Both the position numbers and the translations under genes were made by a program. Source: Paenibacillus phyllosphaerae (lineage in GTDB: Bacteria; Bacillota; Bacilli; Paenibacillales; Paenibacillaceae). From it: 64,000 bases of DNA. The notes under the pieces were generated by a model. It did no database searches and was not told where the DNA came from. It saw only the letters and a list, made by a program, of their open reading frames with translations. Positions 59,127 through 64,000 of the stretch are shown here, piece by piece; position 1 is the first letter of the stretch, and each line of letters opens with the position of its first letter. The stretch lies in contig NZ_JACHXK010000006.1 in assembly GCF_014192105.1 (NCBI RefSeq), forward strand, positions 186,001 through 250,000. The letters run 5' to 3'.

Positions 59127-60905
59127 ATGAGAAATGAAGATCGAACGTACGTGATCAGAACGGTTTTGCATCAGGAGGTTAGCAACATTTTGTTACTGGA
59201 CCGATGTCCCCATTGCCACATTATCATTGCTTGGTCATACGACCAGCTGGAGCTGGATCGATGCCCTTATTGCTTTATTCGTCTGGAATCGGAATGGAAA
59301 CAACGGATTATCGCTGAGCGCACGCCATTGCCAACCGGTGACGCGCTGCCAGGACTAATCGACGATCTGGAGATCGTCCTCTATGAGAATCTCGATATGG
59401 CAATCGCCGTTGCGCAATTCGCCATCGAGCTTGCCGACGCCGCAGGATCGGAAGAGCTCAAGAAGCGCGGAGAGCTGATGCATGCGAGTGCCGTGCTGCG
59501 CCAAGGGAATCTGGCCGAAGCTGGGCTCATGACCCGGAAAGTATTGTCCTGGGCGGTCGAATATTCGAAGAATGGCGTTCTTGCGAGAAGCTACCGACAC
59601 TTGTCTTCTCTATTCTTCCGGCTTGGCGATATTACGAGCGCGTTCGAGCATGCGCTCTACGCGGTCGAATATCTGCCTGAAGACGCGCTTCCGCAGACGC
59701 GGGGGAATCATCTGATGATCCTTGCTTTGACCTTGGATGCGAGCGGCGAGCACGAAGAAGCTAAGCGCAGGTTCGACGAAATCATGGGGATCGTCGATGC
59801 GACGCATAATGTGCAGTTAGCTCAATTTGCGCTCAATAACATGGCTTATACGCGTTATGAGGTTGGCGATCTGGAAGCGGCTGCCGATATCGTGGCCAGG
59901 ATGTACGAGCTTGCCGAGCGTTATGAGCTCAAGCTTACGCCATCCCAGCTGGATACCGCCTCGCGGATCGAGCTCGCGCTCGGCCGGCCGGAGAAGGCGG
60001 AGAAGATTCTGGAGCCGCTGCTTAGCGCGTTCCGTTCAGGCGATCTGCTCGGCGACCACTATGCCGTATACGATTGTCAGCTGACGGTGGCGGAAGCGCA
60101 GCGCGTTCAGGGCGAATTCGCCAAGGCGCAATCCACGTTGGATGAATCCAAGCTGTTATGCGAGCAGTACGGCGTGAAAGGTTTTCTTGTCAAAATCAAG
60201 TTGGAACAGGCACAGCTTTACGCGGCGATGGAGAATTATAAGTCCGCATATGAGGAGTATCGGAGTTATCATGAGCAATCCGAAGCGTTGCGTTCGTCGG
60301 AACGGGAAGCTCGCTTGCGAATTCTGCATGCGGTGTTCGAGACGGAGGAGGCAAGGCGCAGCAGCGAGCGGTTCAAGGAATTGGCACAGCGCGATCCGTT
60401 GACCGGCTTGTTCAACCGGCGATTCATCGATACGCATATGGACGCGCTGCTCAGCAATCTGGATTCGGATCAAGTGCTGTCGGTCATTCTGATTGATCTG
60501 GATCATTTCAAGCGAATTAACGACACGCTCTCCCATGAGACCGGCGATGCCGTACTGATACAGCTTGCGAAGATTCTCGATACGGCGGCGATCGAACCGC
60601 TCAAAGCCGCTCGGCTGGGAGGCGAAGAATTCCTGTTGCTCTGCCCGGGCTATGATGAAGCGAAGGTGGTGGAAACGGCGAACCTTCTATGCGAGGTCAT
60701 CCGTACATCCGATTGGCGTTCTATTACTGGCAGGCTGCGCGTCACGGCCAGTATCGGCGTCTGTACGACCCGAATTGGACAGATGACCCGCGCTGAGCTT
60801 CTGTCGGAGGCCGACCGGAATTTGTATACCGCCAAGAATGCGGGGCGGGATCGGGTTGTAGGCTCGGCGGTCATGTCGGCGCCGGCCGATACCCCGGACA
60901 AATGA
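59127..60905 (+). CDS. Zinc-ribbon/TPR/GGDEF protein, probable diguanylate cyclase
   Basis: A 592-residue soluble protein. The N terminus has paired CPHC and CPYC knuckles (residues 27-50), a probable zinc ribbon. Residues 80-390 are helical repeats of TPR type. The GGDEF domain spans about 415-585, with RDPLTGLFNRRFI, VILIDLDHFKRINDTLSHETGDAVL and the catalytic ARLGGEEFLLLC, so it should make cyclic di-GMP. Start: ATG 59127 gives the longest frame, but has a weak ribosome site; TTG 59190 lies 11 nt after a perfect AGGAGG (59173-59178) and is an alternative just before the zinc ribbon. Monocistronic. Confidence 0.88.
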   Translation: MRNEDRTYVIRTVLHQEVSNILLLDRCPHCHIIIAWSYDQLELDRCPYCFIRLESEWKQRIIAERTPLPTGDALPGLIDDLEIVLYENLDMAIAVAQFAIELADAAGSEELKKRGELMHASAVLRQGNLAEAGLMTRKVLSWAVEYSKNGVLARSYRHLSSLFFRLGDITSAFEHALYAVEYLPEDALPQTRGNHLMILALTLDASGEHEEAKRRFDEIMGIVDATHNVQLAQFALNNMAYTRYEVGDLEAAADIVARMYELAERYELKLTPSQLDTASRIELALGRPEKAEKILEPLLSAFRSGDLLGDHYAVYDCQLTVAEAQRVQGEFAKAQSTLDESKLLCEQYGVKGFLVKIKLEQAQLYAAMENYKSAYEEYRSYHEQSEALRSSEREARLRILHAVFETEEARRSSERFKELAQRDPLTGLFNRRFIDTHMDALLSNLDSDQVLSVILIDLDHFKRINDTLSHETGDAVLIQLAKILDTAAIEPLKAARLGGEEFLLLCPGYDEAKVVETANLLCEVIRTSDWRSITGRLRVTASIGVCTTRIGQMTRAELLSEADRNLYTAKNAGRDRVVGSAVMSAPADTPDK

Positions 60906-60941
60906 CGAATGCGTGTCAACAACTCAATAGAGAAAAAGACA

Positions 60942-60971
60942 AAGCACAGGCTTAATCGATCGCCTGTGCTT
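60942..60971 (-). terminator. Rho-independent terminator, bidirectional
   Basis: AAGCACAGGC pairs perfectly with GCCTGTGCTT. Read on the minus strand it is followed by TGTCTTTTTC, ending the YteA-type gene; it can also stop the GGDEF transcript. Confidence 0.75.
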
Positions 60972-60985
60972 CTGTATGTTTGTCG

Positions 60986-61498
60986 TCACTGCCCTTTGTC
61001 GGGCTGCACCGTCCTGCTGGCATTGCCATAGGAGGACACGCTCTTCCAGGCGTCCGCGTCATCGAAGCGGGCCGGAGCCGATTGAATCGTCATCACTTCC
61101 TCTTCAACCGGGCGGTCTTCGGCGATGGTATCGGAGGCGTGATCGATGCAGCGCGTCGTTGCAGGCAATGCTTGGAGCCGTTCATACGGAATGGTCTCGC
61201 CGCATACTTCGCATATGCCGTACTCCCCGTCTTTTATCCTTTGCAACGCGGATTGGATCTCTTCCCGTTGACTAGCCAGATGGGTATCGATCGCCATATC
61301 GCGGCCGCGCTCGAAGGTTTCCGTGCCCAGATCAGCAGGATGGTTATCATAAGCGGACAATTCACCGACGGATTCGGTCTCTGATTCGGCAGCGCCGGTT
61401 GTTCCGGTATCGTTGTCGAAATGCTGATTCAGCTGCCGCTTCTCATCCTTGAGCAGCACGGTAAGCGTGAGCAGCTGCGTATTCGTCAAATGCGTCAT
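60986..61498 (-). CDS. TraR/DksA-type zinc-finger protein (YteA family)
   Basis: A 170-residue protein. The start is ATG 61498, 9 nt after GGAG; ATG 61504 is too close to it. Order: N-terminal helices (LTNTQLLTLTVLLKDEKRQL), an acidic middle, the DksA-like helix (ASQREEIQSALQRIKDGEYGIC), a zinc finger C-x2-C-x17-C-x2-H (CEVCGETIPYERLQALPATT-RCIDH), and an acidic C-terminal tail. The last zinc ligand is His rather than Cys. YteA relatives are linked with sporulation or stress. Isolated gene. Confidence 0.87.
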   Translation of the reverse strand: MTHLTNTQLLTLTVLLKDEKRQLNQHFDNDTGTTGAAESETESVGELSAYDNHPADLGTETFERGRDMAIDTHLASQREEIQSALQRIKDGEYGICEVCGETIPYERLQALPATTRCIDHASDTIAEDRPVEEEVMTIQSAPARFDDADAWKSVSSYGNASRTVQPDKGQ

Positions 61499-61702
61499 GG
61501 TCATTCACTCCATTCGTTAGGCTAGGTGCTTGTCTTCCTTATATACCCGCAACCTGCCGGAACGAATAGCGGGCAGACTTTTTGGCGATGGCATCGTATA
61601 ATGACAAACGGCGTAAGAAAAAAACTAATGATCGCCGCTAAGATAACCGATAAAGTGTCTGATAGACAACATGTTTCTACCTGGATGTTCGGAGGCAATA
61701 CT

Positions 61703-64000
61703 ATGTTATCTTTTTTCGTAGCCGATTTTTTCATCATCGTCGCAGCGTTATTCATAAGCATGTTTTTCTTCAAGAAGCTGCCTGACCGATTCCATTCGAC
61801 AATCGCTATACGGCTGCGCATCGGTTTCTATCAAGGCGTGTTCGGAACACTGATGATGATGTTCAGCATACAGCTGGCGCCTGCGGCGATATTGGACCTG
61901 CGGCTTGTGCCCGTGATCAGCGCAGCCTACTTCGGCGGTATGCGCAGCAGCGTCATTGCCGCCGGGACGATCGCGGTCGTCCGCTTGTTCTCATTCGGCG
62001 GACCATCGGCATCCGCAGCTTCTGCCGCTCTTCTCCTAATTGGTATAGGCCTGCTAACGGGATGGGTTGCGGATCGTATCCACCATTATTGGAAGATGTG
62101 GTCGATCAACCTAGTTATCATCACGCTCAGTACCTTGGGGTCATTCGGCGTCGTCTTACAATCGAGTAATCTGCCGCTATCCAACTTGTGGTGGTTAATT
62201 GCTTTCCAAGCCGCTGGCGGTCTGTTCGTCTCCGGTTGCGTCTACTTCCTTAAGAATACGTATGATGAGCATTTTCTGAACCGCAAGCTGTACACGCTCA
62301 TTCACTCGTTTCAACAGACGGATACCGTTCAAGATATTTACGAGAAAGCGCTGCGCGAATTGACAGACCTGTTCGAGTGCGAGAGGGCCAGCATCGTAAT
62401 GGTCGATAATAACCGCTATACGTTAGCTGGGGTATTGACGAATGGAGAGTACGTGAACAATAGCGAGCGGATCGAACTCGGCGACATCTGGGGCCTCGTG
62501 CATGCGATCGATGGCCGTTCAACGCTGTATCCGGATTGGACGATTGACCGGCCGGCCGGCAAACTCGATCATAACGCCTACTCGAGAGGCGTCCGCTCCT
62601 CGATCCATGTGCCGATTAAACATAAGAGCCATGTCATTGGCTTAATGAATCTGGGGTCGTTCCGGCGGAATTTTTTCTCGGCGCACAAAATAAAATTCGT
62701 CGAAGATCTGATGCCGAGCATCGGCATGGCGTTGGCGCTCAATGAAGCCGAAGCCCGGTTCGCTTCGATCGTGGAATCCAGTAACGACGGCATTATCATC
62801 ACCGACGGCGATTTGAACATCGTCGCTTGGAATCAAGGGGCAACCGAAGTGTTCGGTTATATAGAATCCGAGATTATAGGCGTGTCCGTACGTAATCTCA
62901 TGCCTGCTTATCTGAGAGAGCACTATGTGTCGATCATTCATGAACTGAGCAGCTTGAAAGGTGCGGCTGCTGCCGGGCGCAAGACCCGGGAAGGATTGGG
63001 ACTTCATAAGGACGGCACGCTCTTCCCGATCGAGCTGTCATTCACGAGCTGGGCTGCTTCGGGACAAATCTATTTCAGCAGCATCATTCGCAACATTACC
63101 GACCGCAAACGCGCGCAAGAAGAGATTCTTCGGCTTAAACAAGACCTGGCGGATACGATTCATTATCAGCATGGCATTACGCTCAAATACAAAAAGATGG
63201 ACGGTACGTTTATCTACACGCTGGCTGATGGTCAGATGCTGCAAGAAATCGGCTTCTCTCCCGAGACCGTAGTTGGACGCCCGATATCGGATGTGATTCC
63301 TCCGGCACTGAGCGGCGATTTGTACGAGAAGTACGAGAAGGCCTGGAACGGAGAAGGCGTCGAGTGCGAGATCGGCTACCGGCACAAAACGTTCTTGCTC
63401 ACCTTAAATCCGATATTCAAGGAGGGGAGCGTGAGCGAGGTCGTCGTCTCGATGAGCGACATGAGCGCGCGCAAGCAAGCCGAGGACAAGCTGATTGAAG
63501 CGAATCAGCGATTGGAGCGGTTATCGAACCGCGACGGATTGACGGGACTTGCCAATCGGAGAAGCTTTGATCATCAACTGGAACGCGCCCTCCGGGAAGG
63601 GTCCGATTCCGGGGTTCCGGTATCGCTGGTGCTGCTGGATATCGATTCGTTCAAGATCTATAACGATACGTACGGTCATCAGAAAGGCGACGCTTGCCTG
63701 AAACAGGTCGCGCGCATACTGGGGGAAACGGCCGAGCATCAAGGTTTCTTCGCCGCCCGTTATGGCGGAGAAGAATTCGCTTGCGTGATGCTTGGCGCGG
63801 ATGCGGCCGCGGCGCAGCAATTCGCAGAATTGGTCCGAGCAGAAGTGGCTCGGAAAGAAATGCCGAATGAACGTGCGACGATTCCATTCGTAACCGTAAG
63901 CATCGGGGTCGCCTCCTGGCACCGGGAAGGGGACGGCTTTCCGCCGGATATGGTCGAAATTGCGGATCAAGCGTTGTACGAAGCGAAGAAGACAGGACGC
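61703..64000 (+). CDS. Membrane sensor diguanylate cyclase (5TM-GAF-PAS-PAS-GGDEF), 3' end outside window
   Basis: The frame opens at ATG 61703, seven bases after GGAGG, and runs uninterrupted for 766 codons to the window end. Order: five or six N-terminal membrane helices of the 5TM-5TMR_LYT type (first FFVADFFIIVAALFISMFFF; with RLRIGFYQGVFGTLMMMFS and VISAAYFGGMRSSVIAA); GAF (about 195-345); PAS (about 352-470; FASIVESSNDGIIITDGDLN); a second PAS-like domain (about 485-590); GGDEF from about 605 with RDGLTGLANRRSFD, VLLDIDSFKIYNDTYGHQKGD and the active site ARYGGEEFACVML. It should make c-di-GMP in response to signals at the membrane and in the cytoplasm. Only the last residues of GGDEF (after AKKTGR) lie outside. 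Confidence 0.93.
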   Translation, partial: MLSFFVADFFIIVAALFISMFFFKKLPDRFHSTIAIRLRIGFYQGVFGTLMMMFSIQLAPAAILDLRLVPVISAAYFGGMRSSVIAAGTIAVVRLFSFGGPSASAASAALLLIGIGLLTGWVADRIHHYWKMWSINLVIITLSTLGSFGVVLQSSNLPLSNLWWLIAFQAAGGLFVSGCVYFLKNTYDEHFLNRKLYTLIHSFQQTDTVQDIYEKALRELTDLFECERASIVMVDNNRYTLAGVLTNGEYVNNSERIELGDIWGLVHAIDGRSTLYPDWTIDRPAGKLDHNAYSRGVRSSIHVPIKHKSHVIGLMNLGSFRRNFFSAHKIKFVEDLMPSIGMALALNEAEARFASIVESSNDGIIITDGDLNIVAWNQGATEVFGYIESEIIGVSVRNLMPAYLREHYVSIIHELSSLKGAAAAGRKTREGLGLHKDGTLFPIELSFTSWAASGQIYFSSIIRNITDRKRAQEEILRLKQDLADTIHYQHGITLKYKKMDGTFIYTLADGQMLQEIGFSPETVVGRPISDVIPPALSGDLYEKYEKAWNGEGVECEIGYRHKTFLLTLNPIFKEGSVSEVVVSMSDMSARKQAEDKLIEANQRLERLSNRDGLTGLANRRSFDHQLERALREGSDSGVPVSLVLLDIDSFKIYNDTYGHQKGDACLKQVARILGETAEHQGFFAARYGGEEFACVMLGADAAAAQQFAELVRAEVARKEMPNERATIPFVTVSIGVASWHREGDGFPPDMVEIADQALYEAKKTGR

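Overview
The window looks like chromosomal DNA of an endospore-forming, motile, carbohydrate-degrading Firmicute, most likely Paenibacillaceae (Paenibacillus/Cohnella-like). The basis is a three-subunit GerA-type germinant receptor operon behind a sigma-G-type promoter, DUF3231 and YteA-type sporulation-associated families, an S-layer-anchored 1468-residue arabinanase-type protein, and Firmicute CcpA, Fur and Zur type operators. Strong AGGAGG ribosome sites are common, and many genes start at TTG. No rRNA, tRNA, CRISPR array, prophage or intact insertion sequence was seen. All functional calls come from reading the sequence; no database search was run.

Layout. 1-3.5 kb: end of an aldo/keto reductase gene, a small acidic protein, an NAD-dependent epimerase, a small membrane protein and an MscS channel. 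3.6-7.6 kb (minus): germination operon (small membrane protein, GerB, GerA, GerC) with a sigma-G-type promoter at its head. 7.7-8.6 kb: biliverdin-type heme oxygenase followed directly by the last ~85 codons of a GGDEF domain, which looks like the stump of a deleted phytochrome/diguanylate cyclase. 8.7-11.3 kb: sugar-phosphate isomerase-like and PhyH-type oxygenase genes divergent from an AraC regulator. 11.4-15.2 kb: two LysE exporters and two DUF3231 paralogues around an aminotransferase. 15.2-20.1 kb: amino-acid permease, MFS transporter, manganese catalase and asnA. 20.3-22.4 kb: CheY-like regulator, a protein joining MshEN-like repeats to a CheX-like domain, and a DUF4261 protein. 22.5-25.9 kb: YtrA-type GntR regulator with an ABC ATPase, permease and secreted protein behind a doubled operator.

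26.5-35.2 kb is the clearest pathway: rhaEW-rhaA-rhaB-rhaR-lutA-lutB-lutC, one tightly spaced operon ended by a strong terminator. It should convert L-rhamnose to DHAP plus L-lactaldehyde, oxidise the aldehyde to L-lactate with the fused dehydrogenase, and oxidise lactate to pyruvate with LutABC. The ~650 bp before it holds a 27-bp perfect palindrome, GC-rich hairpins, a cre-like site and two copies of a possible DeoR-type operator.

35.2-45.8 kb: beta-carbonic anhydrase, chemoreceptor, a YcgR/YcgQ permease pair with a His-rich loop behind a near-perfect Zur box, a three-gene ABC-2 exporter, a candidate small RNA, a YcaQ/AlkZ-like protein and an EamA transporter. 45.9-54.2 kb: the SLH-GH43-LamG protein with adjacent cre sites, rpiA, a zinc metallopeptidase, a GNAT acetyltransferase and a ferredoxin-NADP reductase behind a Fur box. 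54.2-64 kb: MocR regulator divergent from an arylamine N-acetyltransferase with a shared palindrome, GH42 beta-galactosidase, a zinc-ribbon/TPR/GGDEF protein, a YteA-like protein and a multi-domain membrane diguanylate cyclase running off the window end. Three GGDEF loci and the MshEN-CheX protein make cyclic-di-GMP signalling a recurring theme.
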